DNA of 64,000 nt from Ciona savignyi (taxonomy: Eukaryota; Chordata; Ascidiacea; Phlebobranchia; Cionidae), in the NCBI GenBank assembly GCA_000149265.1, contig CH002917.1, forward strand, positions 1,378,892-1,442,891, written 5' to 3'. The notes beneath the pieces are model-generated. The model did no database searches, was not told where the DNA came from, and saw only the letters and a list, made by a program, of their open reading frames with translations. A program made the translations under genes and the position numbers. Numbering within the stretch: position 1 is the first letter of the stretch; each line of letters opens with the position of its first letter. Of this stretch, positions 12,401 to 24,851 are shown one piece after another.

Positions 12401-15400
12401 AAATCTACTATGTGATTTTTAACTTACTTTTTCATTAGTTTTCGTTTCGAAATAAAAACATTGAAAAACTAAAAAAAAAAATCGCATTTAAAATCTCAGA
12501 AATTTTCTTATAAAACAAAAAAATCATTAAAATACGTATCAAATATTGTCGAATTTTTTTTCCAGCATTCAACGAGTCGTACGAACGAAACGAGGCGCTT
12601 TTCGCCTTCATGGTCGACAACCAGAAATCTCACCCGGGAAGAATCAATCCTGGTATAATTATGTCTCTCGCCCAGGATCAGAAGATTAACGCTCTTCCCG
12701 ACAAAGACTTTATGGAGCTCTTTGGAGTTTCGGCCTTCGGTTCGTATTTTGTGCGAATTCGTGTTGTTAGGGTATGTAGGATCATCTGCTATTGGCGTAT
12801 CTTGTACGGATAAGTTATTTAAGATGGCAAAGAAGAACGCGTTAGAAACGTGCTTGAAATTGCCTTAAACCGTTATCGAGTTGCTTTTTTCTAAAACATT
12901 AAGAGTCACTTTTTATTTTGTTTACGTTATCATTCCACTGGGTTTAAACAATAACAACCATCGGCTGCCCTCCCTCCCAAAAAATCAAATTTTGTTCTTT
13001 ATTTTAAACTGTATTCTGTGTCAGGCTCGGCCTACGAGATTAAAACGACAGCCCTACTTGTGGTGAACGGTCGTGGAAAATGGAAAATCAAATATAGAAA
13101 AGTAGGAAACTGCACACTAAATTAAAAATAAGGGTTATTAATGTGGCTGGGGTTACTTTGGGGTTATTAACGTGGCTGTGGTTAGTAATGGGGTTGAGGT
13201 TAGTGTTCGGGACAGGTTAAGAATTAGTTCCCCTACTTCCAGTGTGTAGCTTTACCTTCCCCCTCCCTACCTTTAGTGAAACGTTTGTTTTTGCAGATTA
13301 CGTGTGCGCCGCTCATCAGCCCTCCCTCCGCCTGCCGTGCTCTAAACTGCGAGGGAATACTTACCATTCTTCCCTTGACTGCATCAACGCTGGATGTTGC
13401 TTGGCGCAAGCATCGTTCCCAGATGAACGACCAATCTGCTACGATAACCTGCTAGGAGGCGTCGGTGAGTAGGATAGGACAGAATACATGTTTTATATCC
13501 TTGAATAGGAAAACGTTGGGTTATACACGGAAATCGTCAGATTACTTAGTACCCACCAAAATGAGTTATTGTGGTGTGTTGTATATGATTGTGAAGTTCT
13601 CCCCGTTTTATGGGTACCTAATAATTCTTTCGCTCCATGTGATGTATATGATTGTAAAGTTCTGTTTGTTTTATTAGTACCCATTAAAACTACTCCATAC
13701 GACGACCGCAAAAGGTCTTGCGCAAGGTCACAACGACCAATTAATATTCCTTTTAATCCTACAAATGTCACGTTGAGAATAGGGAACTCTTTTACCGCAT
13801 AAGAAAAATATTAGAGTCATATAGAAAAGAAATGTTTTACTATACTTTGACCCTTTTGCTGTTATTTACCTGTTTTCAGTGTAAAAACAACGTACAAAAT
13901 TGCATTTCGTTTCAATGTGGAAAGCTATAAGCTTTTGGTATTACAAGTAACATACAGAGTTTACATGAAACAAAAACGAACCATTTTCGAAGTTCGAAAC
14001 GCTTCAATATGAAAAGTTAACTCTTTTGATTTAGTCTTGTTAATTATTCTCACAGGTGTCGGTTTGGTAAAGCACATTTGGGACGAGGATTTCATCATCA
14101 GAACCGTGTTCAACAACCAACTTCCAACCTTGGAGAGCTTCTACCCCGATGGAATCCCTTGTAAGTAATACTTATGTCGGGTATTGCAATACAATTTAAC
14201 ATGTTACTACCGGAGATCAGGTATTCGTGGAATTAACACTTGAACAGGATAATTGAACCGGCTAAATTAGCTCTTACTGGGCTACTCTTGCACTGTGTAT
14301 TAAGTGGTATTAGACCGAAAACTATACCAGGGGTCAAATCTTATACAGTATTTTGGGTAATGTAAATAAAAATCTCGATAGCATTAGTTGTAGCATTGTT
14401 TCGGGTGCAGTTAATGTCTTATTGTACCTTTAACTGCATATAGACGAATTAATCCAAAAAGAGGGGACACTGGCTTAGCAAAATAATATGAAAAATAGGA
14501 CATTGGTTTAGCAAATCATGTGCGAAAGCAGTCCACCGCACATACCGGAACGGACAAGTGATACTTGTAGAGCCATTGGTAAAGCGTTATGAGGTGGTGG
14601 ATTCAGATCCCAGTGGTGGCAGATTTTTCATTTTAATAGCCCTTAATATTCTAATTAACCATCAGGGATTCCAAGCCGAGATGTTCCAGCTAGTCTTTCC
14701 AACGCCGGTGCTCTTGACCCGAATCAACCAAACTGGTTTGGATCTTTAAATGTCAACGGTGTTATGCTGCACCCCAGGCCTACTGGACTGGTATGTTATA
14801 AATACAACGCTTTTGGTCGCTTTGTATTACCTTTCCTACTGGTAGGTTTCCTTAAAATAGATATATTAATATTAAGGATAGCTTCGGATATCATGTTTTA
14901 TAAAGATGGATAATCGCAAGGTGCATGCACCAGCACACGCACAATCGTCAGATTAACCCGTGCCCAACGTAAGATGTCTTAAGCCTTGGAAGTGGAGACG
15001 TTCCGTTAATTTTAATACATTAGTAAAAGTGTGTTGCAGCGAACTCCGCTGAGTTCACTACCAATGCACAGTACCAACTCTTGATCGGTTAGTTTCGATG
15101 GTGAAACCCTTTGGCTGCTTTCTTACCGCCGACGGTCTTAAAGATTGAGCTATCCCAACCGGATTTATGAATGTTTAGGTTCTGTGGAGCAAGCTAATAT
15201 GCCAATTTGTCTGTATTCACACGGCTTATTCTTATATTTCAACCTGTTCTGGAAGCCTCCTTTGTTATTTTCAGCATATTACGGTATTTTTCAGCCTATC
15301 GGACCGAACAAATTCCGTCCCAACTTCGTATGGACGCCCCACGGACCTACGCCCTTCCCAACCCTAATGCCCCAAGACGGTTCCCGTGAGTGATTTTAAA

Positions 15401-18400
15401 TTTAGCTTTGATAGTCAGACCTAAGAAAATTGCTGTATGTTTTTATTACGGGGCTTCCCTTTGCATTTAACACCACTTTATTTATTAATTATCGCTATGG
15501 CGGTTTTACGTCGAGCTGTATGTCAGTCAGGTGCGTTAAGTCTAATCTGATTTGACTACTGGCGGAAATTTTGTTTATTTGCATTTAAAATAAAGCAGCA
15601 ATACCGCACGCACCTTTTTTGGGGTTAAGTTAGACCAGCATAAAATCAAGCTTAATCATGTTTACGTGTAGACGGGGCTAATAACCAAAAAAACTTATTG
15701 TTGTACGGTCGTGTGACCGAATGGTTAACGCGACCGATACATACACCGACTCTTATACAAAAAGCGGTCCTCGTGACGACCCATCAAGGGTTCGAAACTT
15801 GGCTCGGTTAAAAAAAAAGCTTATTGGTAAATTGTTCTGTATTCCCAGGTGTTGTGCCGGCAGTAACAAGCTCTCCTGGTGTTGTGGGCGGTCCCTATGT
15901 CCCTCCTGCAGGATCATCACCAAGTAAGTTGTTGTTTTAAGATCGAAAACGTAAATTAAGAAGTTTTAAAATCGCCGTAAATATTGCATGTTTTGGTAAC
16001 TGCAATATACATTTTACTGCTTCAGTTCATCCCTTTGTTTCACTGGTTTCCGACGATGTCCACTAAGTGAGCTTTTTAATGGTAAAATGGATTAACCACC
16101 CCTAACAACCTTATTTAGCTCTTTAAAATAAACGTTTAGAATAACTGCCGAATATAAATACGCACAATAGCTCGGAAAAATTGACTGGAAAACTAGACGA
16201 TGAACGCCCGTCCTACCACAATATGCTTATGCATAACAAACGTATCCGACCCTTCAAATAACGGAGAACTCTTCCACAGTTGTCATGGGTCTCAATCTAA
16301 ACAACATGGCGTCCTGCCGCGGCGTGCAGAGGAATGATAGGTACGAATGCATGCCGAACTTGCAGTCCATGGTGCCCGGTGGAGAGGCGGCTTGCGGTCG
16401 ACTGGATTGCTGCTTTGACCCAGTCTGGAACGATATGAGCGTCCCTGCCTGCTTCAGGAAAGCTAACTACGGTAAGTATACATTGAACGAGGTTCGCACC
16501 GTCAATGTCTTACTCTCTAAATGTTCAATATTGCTATACAGTTTCTGACAGTGCAATATTGTGCTACAGTGCTATATTGCAGCACTTAGTGTTGCTATTT
16601 TCTATCTACATAACATATCGCATATTAAATGAATCAAGTTAAGCGTTTGAGGGCGACACAAGTGTTTTTAAAAAGACCCCTTATTTTTAAGAGAAGTTAA
16701 AGTGTTAAACGTGTCAGTTGAGCGTAAACTTTGTCATAAAAAGTTTTAATTCCACAGGCCAATGTCACTCAGTTGCACCTGCAGATCGACAGGACTGCGG
16801 AGAAGCCGGTAAGATATGTCAATTGTTTGGTGATTTGACGCTTATGCATTGTCTGGTAAGGGGAATGGCTTTGGCTTGTCATTCGAGGTGGTGAATCGGA
16901 ACCAATCGATTGTATCGCTGGGCAATGCAGTTAGCGAAGTTTTCTTAAATCCTGTGGTCAACTAAATTGAACTTAAACCGAAACCCTGTATACAGCGTTT
17001 AGCTCTAGTAGCCCTGCTGCGAGCAGTCAACTTACAATATTTTAAGTTGTTTAACCCACAAGAATATATACTTGAGCCAAAAGCTGTGGGAATTACGTCC
17101 AAGTAAAACGTTTTTGCAATCACGGTGTTGGCTCTTGCAATCAAGTTATTTATCAACTCGTAGTTATGGTGTTCCAATCCCCGAACAGCAACTTTAATTC
17201 ACCCTCCATTTTAACGCGACAAACCACCTTCCAGGTATAAGCCAGGAGGAATGTATCTCCAATCCCCGATGCTGCTACGACAGCACTATCAATCCAGCTC
17301 GATACAGATCGCCCGTGCCATGGTGTTATTACAAACTACGTGAGTTTTACGACCTATTCTTAGAAAGTTTGTTGCAAAATATTTTTTTTACAATTCACAC
17401 TTTTTACGGCAAAAATAGGCAGCAAGTAATTTATTAAGCAGGAATACCCCAATGTTATCTTGTAATCTTAAACGGAATTGCCGTTTTTTTTAATCGATAA
17501 AGCAAACCATTTATCATTAAAGTATTTATGAAACTAGGTAAAGTTAGTTTAAATTTCCTGCTCAATATAATAAAACATTTTCTCCTTTTTACAGCGCATT
17601 ATGGTAGTGACACTCAAAACGTTCAGATCGTAACATTACTATCCCATTCTCTTTGCAGAATCTTTTGTAACGGAGGAAGAAAGATGCTCAAGGGTTGCAC
17701 ACGCCAACAGAATCGGGTGCTTCCCCGTAAATTCAATGAACGGACGTACGTTTTATGTTTTTCTCTTTTTTAAACTTTTTTCATCTGCTGATTACAAGTC
17801 AGATTTAATTGAAATTGGTCTATTTATTGGGTGTGATATTTTTTATGTTTGTAGAACAACCGTAAGCACCTGCAGTCATGAACAGCAAATAGTGCCCAAC
17901 TTAAATTAGATACACCTAGGTTTATCTCAAAACCCACACACTGTTATATGTTGATTTCTAATTAAATAATGGTCTTGGCCAGTCCATCATGGGTTCGAAA
18001 CTTTTCCCGTTTGGTAAACTTTCGTTCCCATTGTGCATCGAACTATAGGTCGCCTGTAATTTCCTTCAATGAATCCATTTTCTTGCAGTGGACATTAACG
18101 ACGTTGTGACGAGACAGACGTGTGAATCTGGTTCGGGATGCTGCTACGAGCAGGTGACACTAAGCTTCCTCGAGCGAGGGTTGGGAGTCCGGAAGCCTCC
18201 CACCTGCTACAAGAAAATGAGTAAGTCGTAGACCAGGCCGCACCTGCAACCAGTGCCTACCTTTATAAAGACTATAATTAGATATGGGCCTAAAAACAAC
18301 CAGTGCCTACCCATTGGCTATAATTAGATATGGGCCTAAAATATAGATATTTTTGATGTTACTGTTGAATTAAAAAAAAATTACATTTGCAAGACAACAC

Positions 18401-20050
18401 TTAATGTTTTTGACATTGCGCGGACCCTAAGTCTGGATATTGGATCCTGTGCTCTATTTGCCTAACGGGTAAACCTAGTACAAATGACATTTTTGCCAAT
18501 ATTCCAATATTTTCGGTTATTATGTTCGGCCATTCATTATTTTGGTAATTGTTGATAGGAAAGAATTAGGTTCATCACCAGTCATGGATGACAGGTGGTG
18601 GTATTTTTTAGTAAATTATAAGTTGATTGCAAACTATCCTGTTTTTGACCATTTCAACGACGTATCAATACCGCGCTGTGTTCCGAACAACTTACCTATA
18701 AGCGAACATGGTAAGAAAGAATACTTGCTTTTATCCCTCAAGATGAGAAAATGTTGGGAAACTATAACTCGAGCATTCATCAGATTATCCATAGTTGCCG
18801 AAACTATCACATAGTGCTAATTGCGAAGGATTTATAGCTGCAATGTTTGTTCAGCCTATAAATTCACTGGGGGTCAAGCTTCCAGCTAAGACTGGCTTCG
18901 ATCTTGCTAAATTATAGCTGGTGGCCCTAATCGTTACCTATGAGCGGCCTTTAGATGGTTGTATAAACAGTTAGCGCGAACGCATAAAGTCGAACCCAAA
19001 CCCACCCTGTTGTTAGGATTCCTATACAGAGTTTAACATGGTCAATTGCAGTCGTGGTGATCGCTCCGACACAAGCAGCACCGACCACAACCGCAGCACC
19101 CGCCGCACGTAAGTTAACTTTTTATGTATTTTATTGGGCCAAGGTTTAAACTTATAATTGGCTGGTCCCTTTATAAGACTGTTTTTGTATTGTGATGTGG
19201 CCGAATGGTTAAAGCGACCGACACACATACCAACTTATATACAAAAAACGGTCTTGGCAAAAATTTTTTTATGGCATCGTAACTAAGCCCCACAAATCTT
19301 GTTTGTAAGTAGTTTTTAAAAACCCCCTTGATTTACCACTTTTATAAACCACCTCGCTTGCTGCTAACCGTCTTATTCATATCCTTCATTTTTTTCTTTT
19401 TTTTTCTTTTTTTACCGAGCCAAGTTTCGAACCCATGATGGGCTCGTCTCCAGGACCGTTTTTTGTTTAAGAGTCGGTATATACATTGGTCGCGGTAACC
19501 ACTCGGTCACACGACTGTATATCCATATCCCTCTTAATACCTGGACCTTTTTTCAGCGGCCCCTGTATGCAAGGACCGAGATACCCTTGCCCCGACCTCC
19601 AGAGAGGACTGTGGCCAATTCGACTACCACGAGTGCGTCCTTGTGAAAGGATGCTGTTACATGCCGGAAATCCTTATTCCAGGCGCCCCATGGTGTTTTA
19701 AAAAAAGTGAGTAAGAATAACTAGAATCTGGGCAATTAACTGCGCTAAAGATATTTAAATAGGAAAATTTGATCTGTGTTTGTTGCCGGGTGGTGGAAAA
19801 CGCAGGGTTGTAATACTGACGATTACCCTGTGTCAAAACAGTCGGGTTTCTATTGCAGTGTGTTATACATGTTGGACATTTCTAGTTTTTTTTCAATCCA
19901 TTAATTTACTTAGCTCTATTATCGTCTGGCAACCCAAATTAATTAGGGCAGTAATATTATAAGTTGTGCCTGAATTAAACAATGGCCGGCGATTTCCGTG
20001 ACTTCTAAATTGAATAAAATCTAACCTCATTTTTTTATTTTTCAGCGTAA
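6433..20050 (+). CDS. Secreted multi-trefoil (P-domain) protein, 22 coding exons, 821 aa
   Basis: Coding exons: 6433-6578, 7286-7335, 7849-8136, 9436-9513, 9921-10013, 10360-10440, 11415-11528, 11995-12093, 12566-12739, 13297-13464, 14056-14160, 14666-14790, 15295-15385, 15849-15923, 16280-16471, 16758-16808, 17235-17339, 17659-17745, 18089-18220, 19052-19108, 19557-19706, 20046-20050. All are GT-AG and mostly phase 1, and they sum to 2466 nt. Residues 1-19 (MYRSVLCVLLVSYTMQSVA) are a signal peptide. Trefoil-like domains fall near 24-65 (ends GVPWCYQG), 378-427, 570-623, 628-677 (PVPWCYYK), 686-750 (split by an intron) and 774-819 (GAPWCFKK), each with a CC pair. Residues 66-161 include a Thr-rich, probably O-glycosylated stretch. 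Residues 162-374 are short helical-looking repeats, one per exon, that I do not recognise. Residues 508-562 are Pro-rich. Trefoil proteins protect mucosal surfaces; a mucus or tunic role here is inference. The start is the first ATG after the 6379 acceptor. Confidence 0.88.
6621..6634 (+). repeat. Run of 13 G in first intron
   Basis: An uninterrupted G homopolymer, preceded by GGGGT, lies about 40 bp into the first intron of the trefoil gene. It could form a quadruplex-type structure and is prone to length error in sequencing. Confidence 0.85.
6672..6761 (+). mobile_element. SINE-A copy, diverged
   Basis: GTACGGTAGTGTGGTCATATGGTTAAGGCGATCGG (degenerate A-box half) is joined after a deletion to CCATCATGGGTTCGAAACTTGGCTCG (B box) and a short A tail. 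It lies in intron 1 of the trefoil gene. Confidence 0.8.
7138..7236 (-). mobile_element. SINE-A copy
   Basis: Reverse-oriented copy: TCCAAGTTTCGAAATCGTC, then ATATGTATCGGTCGCGTTAACCATTCGGCCACACGACCGTAC, the complement of the 5' A-box end. Intron 1 of the trefoil gene, about 50 bp before exon 2. Confidence 0.85.
10495..10618 (+). mobile_element. SINE-A full-length copy
   Basis: TACGGTTGTGTGGCCGAATGGTTAACGCGACCG at the 5' end, CGGCCTTAGCAACCAACCC in the middle, GGGTTCGAAACTAAGCCAGG as the B box and an A-rich tail. Lies in the intron between trefoil-gene exons 6 and 7. Confidence 0.9.
10930..11335 (-). mobile_element. Cluster of three SINE-A-like copies
   Basis: Three successive reverse-strand B-box complements (TTTTGAACCAACAATGGGC near 10943, TTTCGAACTCAAGATGAGC near 11064, TTTTGATCCCATGATGAGC near 11237) each lead into a GACCGTTTTTT-like middle part and, for two of them, an A-box end (ATTCGGCC, TTGGCCACACGAC). 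An extra partial B box lies near 11125. This looks like repeated insertion into the same site or into one another within one trefoil-gene intron. Confidence 0.75.
12175..12345 (+). mobile_element. SINE-B copy
   Basis: GGTTAGTCTGGTGGTTTAGTG, then GCGGTTGTGTCCTTGGGCAAG, GGACATTGCCTGAAAGCAGCGGATTAACGGGTTCTACC and ATCATACACAACACACTG match the SINE-B 5' and central modules. The 3' end is lost. Trefoil-gene intron between exons 8 and 9. Confidence 0.85.
13466..13710 (-). mobile_element. SINE-B copy, diverged, with internal duplication
   Basis: Starts with AGGATAGGACAG (complement of the ATCCT tail) directly behind a splice donor, then GAATAGGAAAACGTTGGG and CGTCAGATTACTTAGTACCC. The ATGATTGTxAAGTTCT segment occurs twice (near 13588 and 13648). 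Trefoil-gene intron after exon 10. Confidence 0.7.
15704..15818 (+). mobile_element. SINE-A copy with short TSD
   Basis: TACGGTCGTGTGACCGAATGGTTAACGCGACCG through GGGTTCGAAACTTGGCTCGG and an A tail, flanked by CTTATTG on both sides (7 bp). It ends about 30 bp upstream of a trefoil-gene exon acceptor (15848). Confidence 0.88.
19388..19524 (-). mobile_element. SINE-A copy inside duplication unit 1
   Basis: TTTTTTTACCGAGCCAAGTTTCGAACCCATGATGGGCTCG, then AGGACCGTTTTTTGTTTAAGAGTCGGTATATACATTGGTCGCGG and the A-box end CACTCGGTCACACGAC. It is close to the acceptor of the last trefoil exon (19556). An orthologous copy is at 30055-30172. A plus-strand partner lies at 19193-19290. Confidence 0.88.
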
Positions 20051-20423
20051 CTTCTTCGGCTGAACTTATCCTTACATCTGCCAAATAGTTACTTCATTGG
20101 TTCATTATTATTCACAGCATACTACTTTTCAACTTGTACCTTTCATTATATCGTGCAGTGCATTCTACATCTAGGTCGGCAGTATTACCTACCTGCGTTT
20201 TAACCTAATTAATCTCGTTGTTTTTTCATTTGTTCCTTGTTATTTATTCTCTCCTTTTTTCCTGTTTTAAATTTCGGACGTAAACTAATCCTCCCCGTGT
20301 CGCTTCGGCGCCTGAAATGGCGACTACGACCTAAAGCTCATGGGATCTAACATCTTAAATGACATGCCCGTCATGTTAAAATCTCACTCGCGTTGTGAAT
20401 CTATATGTATAGTCGAAAATAAA
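20051..20423 (+). other. Trefoil gene 3' UTR and poly(A) signal
   Basis: After the TAA at 20048-20050 the sequence runs to AATAAA at 20418-20423, followed by a T/G-rich stretch (GTCGTGTGGTTTTTAATT). The same layout is seen in the second copy (stop 30692-30694, AATAAA near 31051). The block is conserved between copies. Confidence 0.6.
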
Positions 20424-23400
20424 CTAATAGACGAAAGCGCAAAGTCGTGTGGTTTTTAATTCTGGACTAGTTCCAACCCTTAAGGACCGTTCCGGATTTA
20501 ATACAATTTATAATTTTGCCTGTTCGGTTAGTGTGACGGTTCTGGCATGGTGGCCATACTACAAAGGTTCTAGGATCGAACCCAGCCCTTAAAACTGCGA
20601 TTTTTATCTTAATCGTATAATACCGTGTTCCTCGAAAGGTTGTGGTAGCAAAATCAACCGCAAAGAGAGTTGATTGATTGGTCACACTTACACGTCCCGT
20701 AAACCTAGTGAATTGACAAAAATATGCATAGGGATGTTTACCGGTTATACAAAAAATGTCGCCATCATGTTTAACACAAAGCAATAGCTCCGGTAACTCG
20801 ATTCGTCTCAGCGAATGGTGTTATGCTCATTCATTTTTACTCAACAAAACACTCGTTTAAAAAAATGAGGGTACACCTCATCACATCATGCCGCGCATAA
20901 AGATCGTAATTGTTGATACGCCATCTATATTTGCTTCGTCAACTGCAGCCGGGTGCAAATATTTGATGCTGCATGCTTTGACACACCAATTTCTAGCGCT
21001 GCTTTTCCAAAGATGATAACTGCGGACATGTCACATCGTTCGATTTTTTCCTCGGTGATGACGTCACCGGCGTATCCCTACATCTGATATATAGTGTCGA
21101 GAAATGTATGGTAAAGATCTTACGTCGTGTTACGTCACTCATAATCAAATTATAGAAACTTTGCCAAAAAATTACCCATCAATATGCGAACCATTGAAAG
21201 CACGAATGAAAGCAGGTTTAATAGAAGCCAGAATCACTGGTGGCTTATGGCTTTGATACAGAGGGAGTATAGTATATTAGACCGTGTTTATTGTTTTGGA
21301 AATCTAGAATATTTAAACTTTAGATTCTAAAGGAATTAAAAATTAAGCGAGTGATGGAATTAACTGCAATATTTGCTTGATTGAGCGTTATTGAAAATAG
21401 ACTGCTATTGGCTTTCCATCGTCCTTAACTAATTAGGCGTGCTGTTCCTCGCAGAGTTTTAGAACCGGTTAATTGCAACGCCAGTCTTCCATTCGCTTCA
21501 GTGAGCGAAATAAAATAGCTGAATTCTGCTAGGCTGGTGCTGGTGATGAAATTAGGCGGAAAACGTAGTTTCTGGCGTGACGAGGGCATTAAATATTAAT
21601 AGGACGTTAGATAATTGATTAGCAGTGAATTGGTTGAATGGACATATTCTACGGGTAGTACGGGTTGGTACAACTTCAATGTTAGCTGGATAGATAGCCA
21701 AAAGGTCGGAAAGAGAACTTTGCGCTGAAAGGAGGGTTAAAATGCTGGGTTTACTTGAGCTTGAAGTTGGTTACGTGGGTGTGATGTTTCCAGCCTTTGT
21801 ATCAATTTATTTTGTTTGTTCTTACAGTAAGCTGATTAATGGAGTAATTTCATGAAGACGTATAGGATACGTTGAGCTACTGAACTAGCCGATTGTATCA
21901 CATGTAAAAATCTACCTTTGGTTTGCATGAGACGTTAGTATAAACTGAGATAATTAATATAAGCTGACTTTACATATAGAATACAGACATGAAACATTTA
22001 ACTTATTCCATGATCAGATCACTGTATATTTGTTCCTTTGCGAAGTATAAAAAATAGGCATATTTGCTTGGACAAAACTGCAAAACACCTTTCGCTGAGA
22101 CGCACCACAAAACAATGTGTAAAACGATTTCAGTCAACCTTTTCAAGGCGAAGGTTTATTTATTGTATCACCGTGCGCCTGCGGTCTTGTTTGTTTATTG
22201 CTGTGGAGGTTGATAAAGTCTTGTAAAACACGTAGTTTGCTTGCGACGTTCTTGTGCTGCATTAGGTAATTGGCTGTGGTCTTATTTAACAGCAATTTTA
22301 CATTGAATGTAAATTTTGCCTGTGTAGGCTGTATTAACGTAACCTTGTCGCTATTCAGTCTAGATGTACCAATTTATGTCAAGTTCAAAGTTTAGATATT
22401 TGTGATTATTTGTGCCAACGGTTTAACAAACGTTAATCCAAACGAAACATATCTATATGCCCTGCCATTGTTTTAAATTTCTTTTCAAAAGTCAAAGAAG
22501 AAATAATTTCCCTGCCTCTAACCAGGGACACTCATCAAATATAGATGATAAAACGAATTGCCAACTATGCACTATTCATAGGCTATGAAATGGTTGTAGA
22601 TAACCAGTAGTTAAATTATTTGGCTTGCCAAATGATTTGAATTTCTAATTTGCACGATGAAACATAGTTTATGTTATTTTTAAATGAACTCATCACAGGC
22701 CAGGAACAGAAAAGGATGACAATCAGAACGGTCGTTAATGAACAAAAATCTCATTGAAAACCTCAAAAGGACATAAATGTTAAATATAGCGGACGCTGCC
22801 ACCAAACCTAGGCAAGAATACAAAAATTTGGAAAAAAGAGTGGTAAACAGACCAAGTGTGAGTGAGCTTTATATGTGGCCATGTTGTATATCAATAATAT
22901 TAGTAAAATTGTTGCTAAAAACTTATCAAACAAGCTGTCACAGTTTACACGGATTCCCTTAATCGTGGGACGTATATCAGGTATAACTAAAAGGAGGAAA
23001 TGGAAAGATGTTTACTTGGATAAGGAAGCAAAATGATTTTAACAATCACCCCAACGCTAATTTTAACCAATGTCTAACTCTAAGCCCAGCCATATGCCGC
23101 TCTTTTTAAGTTTTGTGGTTATATAACTGTTAATGTTAAATCATAGTGTTTTGGTCCTTTGCGCTGGTTTTGGTTTAATTGTTTACATTGGTTGTCGCCA
23201 CCAGTTTGGGTGGTTTGTCCTAATCTTTAAGAACCGCTCCGTGCCTCTGGCACTGTTTGATTGTTTGAATATGCGTTAAGATAGAGAACTTTTGTAATTA
23301 TGTAATTCTGGTCATGAGTTTTTAATGGTCGATGTTATGCTTAGTTTCGCTAAATATACCATTTAATATTTTACGCCAATTTGTATTTGGTTGGCAGTTA

Positions 23401-23655
23401 GATTTAATTAAACTGACACAAGCGTAGGCGGAACTACGCTCAGTGAATCGTGCACAAAACAATCGATTTCGAGTCGCTGATTCAGGCTGTATCTTACATA
23501 CCAGTAAATTGTACGTACTTCTATCTGCTTTTAGTGTTTACGTACATTGTTAAACAACGCCTCCTCTTGGAACAGACATAATTGGTTTTATATTTTTCAG
23601 TCAGAAGCACCGACGAATATACGATCTAAAGCTTAGTTTATAACCACAAACCGCA
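20424..23655 (+). other. Intergenic region and putative upstream region of two-TM gene, copy 1
   Basis: No convincing exon. A TGACGTCA palindrome (CRE/ATF site) at 21059-21066 is followed by TATATA at 21088-21093 and a potential donor GTAAAG at 21111. A polypyrimidine acceptor TTTATATTTTTCAG ends at 23601, 54 bp before the two-TM gene ATG. A CRE plus TATA promoter feeding a long 5' UTR intron is possible. All these elements are repeated in copy 2 (TGACGTCA at 31694-31701). Confidence 0.4.
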
Positions 23656-24851
23656 ATGTTTTCTGGTGGCCTGTTATCTCGCAACATTGCTGGTAAATTC
23701 CGCAGCCCTGCGCCGGATGCCAGTCAAACCAAATCAATCCAAGGAAAAGATAAGAACAAGCCCACCGGGAGCAATCTATTCCCGAAGCGCGCCGGGGACA
23801 GTAAGCTAATTAACTGGTGTGAGAGCGATGGCAGGTACAGGCGAAAGGTCGGCGAGACTTCATTATTTATTCCTTGTACAAATCACTGGTGAAAGTAGAA
23901 TGGTTTTCTTAACCGTCCTATCCTGTCCGTCGTAGAAAAAAGTGCTATCAATTGTAAACGCGTGGCAAGATTCTTCAACAATTTATTTACCAGAAAGCGT
24001 TTATATCCGTTAACGCGTACTTTTACCAGTGCTAAATCTAATTATTGTGGTTGTACCACAATATCCCTCTAATGTCTGTTTAAAAAACACATTTACTGTT
24101 CAGTTTTCTTTTTTAACCGACAATTCTGGGTTTTTATGCGATCTCTTTTTATAAGTTGGTGTTGTTAAACGACCGTTTTTGTATAGTAGTCGGTATATGT
24201 ATAGGTCTCGCTAACTATCCGGCCTCATAATCGCTATTTTCCTTTCAGTTTATACGGGAAGTCAATTCAAGACCGACGTACACCATCCAGGTGCCTGGAA
24301 ACATTAAACTCCTGTCGCCAGGTGGCGGTATTGCGATCCTGGGAGCACTGTTTCTGATCGCCGGTAAACACTCGACTAGTGAACACGGCCGAATTTTACG
24401 AAAACTTGAATCAAAACATTTCAGTTACTTGTCTTGAGTTAAATTGTTAACGACTACAATCAAGTATTGATTTACTACTATTTATTTTTACATCCAAGGT
24501 TTTTTTTATATCCTATGTTTTTGTTTTAAGGGGTTAAAAAACTACAATAGGACCTAATTAAGTTACCAAAAATACGTCCAAATGTTTGATCTTAACAACT
24601 TTTAATGTGCTTGGACTTGGGCATTATTAAGTTCAACTCCGACCGTAAATATTTTGTTCCTAATTTTAGGCTCCGTCTTGACGTGGTTGCTACGTGTGTC
24701 ATTGTGCGGACCTGTCGGAGTGGGAATTGGACTCTTTATTATCCTGGTGGCGACCACTCTAATCCTTGAAAATCGTAACTCGTCTAACAAACTGGTCCAC
24801 GTAAAGGATTTATACATCGAATTCGCCGTATCGGCAAGCTACGGTAACTAA
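23656..24851 (+). CDS. Two-transmembrane protein, 3 exons, 162 aa (copy 1)
   Basis: Exons 23656-23847, 24249-24363 and 24670-24851 join in phases 0 and 1 to 489 nt ending in TAA. The N-terminus (MFSGGLLSRN, then basic and polar to about residue 84, including KDKNKPTGSN) is hydrophilic without a signal peptide. TM1 lies about 88-110 (GGGIAILGALFLIAG then SVLTWLL) and TM2 about 116-135 (GPVGVGIGLFIILVATTLIL). A short polar tail follows (ENRNSSNK to SASYGN). Both termini are probably cytosolic. The two-helix hairpin layout is shared by several small vertebrate TMEM-type families, but I cannot assign one. The donor GTCGGC after exon 1 is weak. Without that splice the first exon would read into a stop (78 codons). 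The near-identical copy at 34286-35525 supports the model. Confidence 0.8.

Noticed and set aside
15271-15294. Upstream acceptor (TTTTCAG, ends 15274) for trefoil-gene exon 13
   Set aside because: It would need a phase-1 donor in exon 12, but that exon ends in phase 0 at 14790. The acceptor at 15294 fits phase 0.
22777-22962. 61-codon plus frame with a hydrophobic segment
   Set aside because: The frame is disrupted by indels in the duplicate (33372 onward), so it is not conserved.
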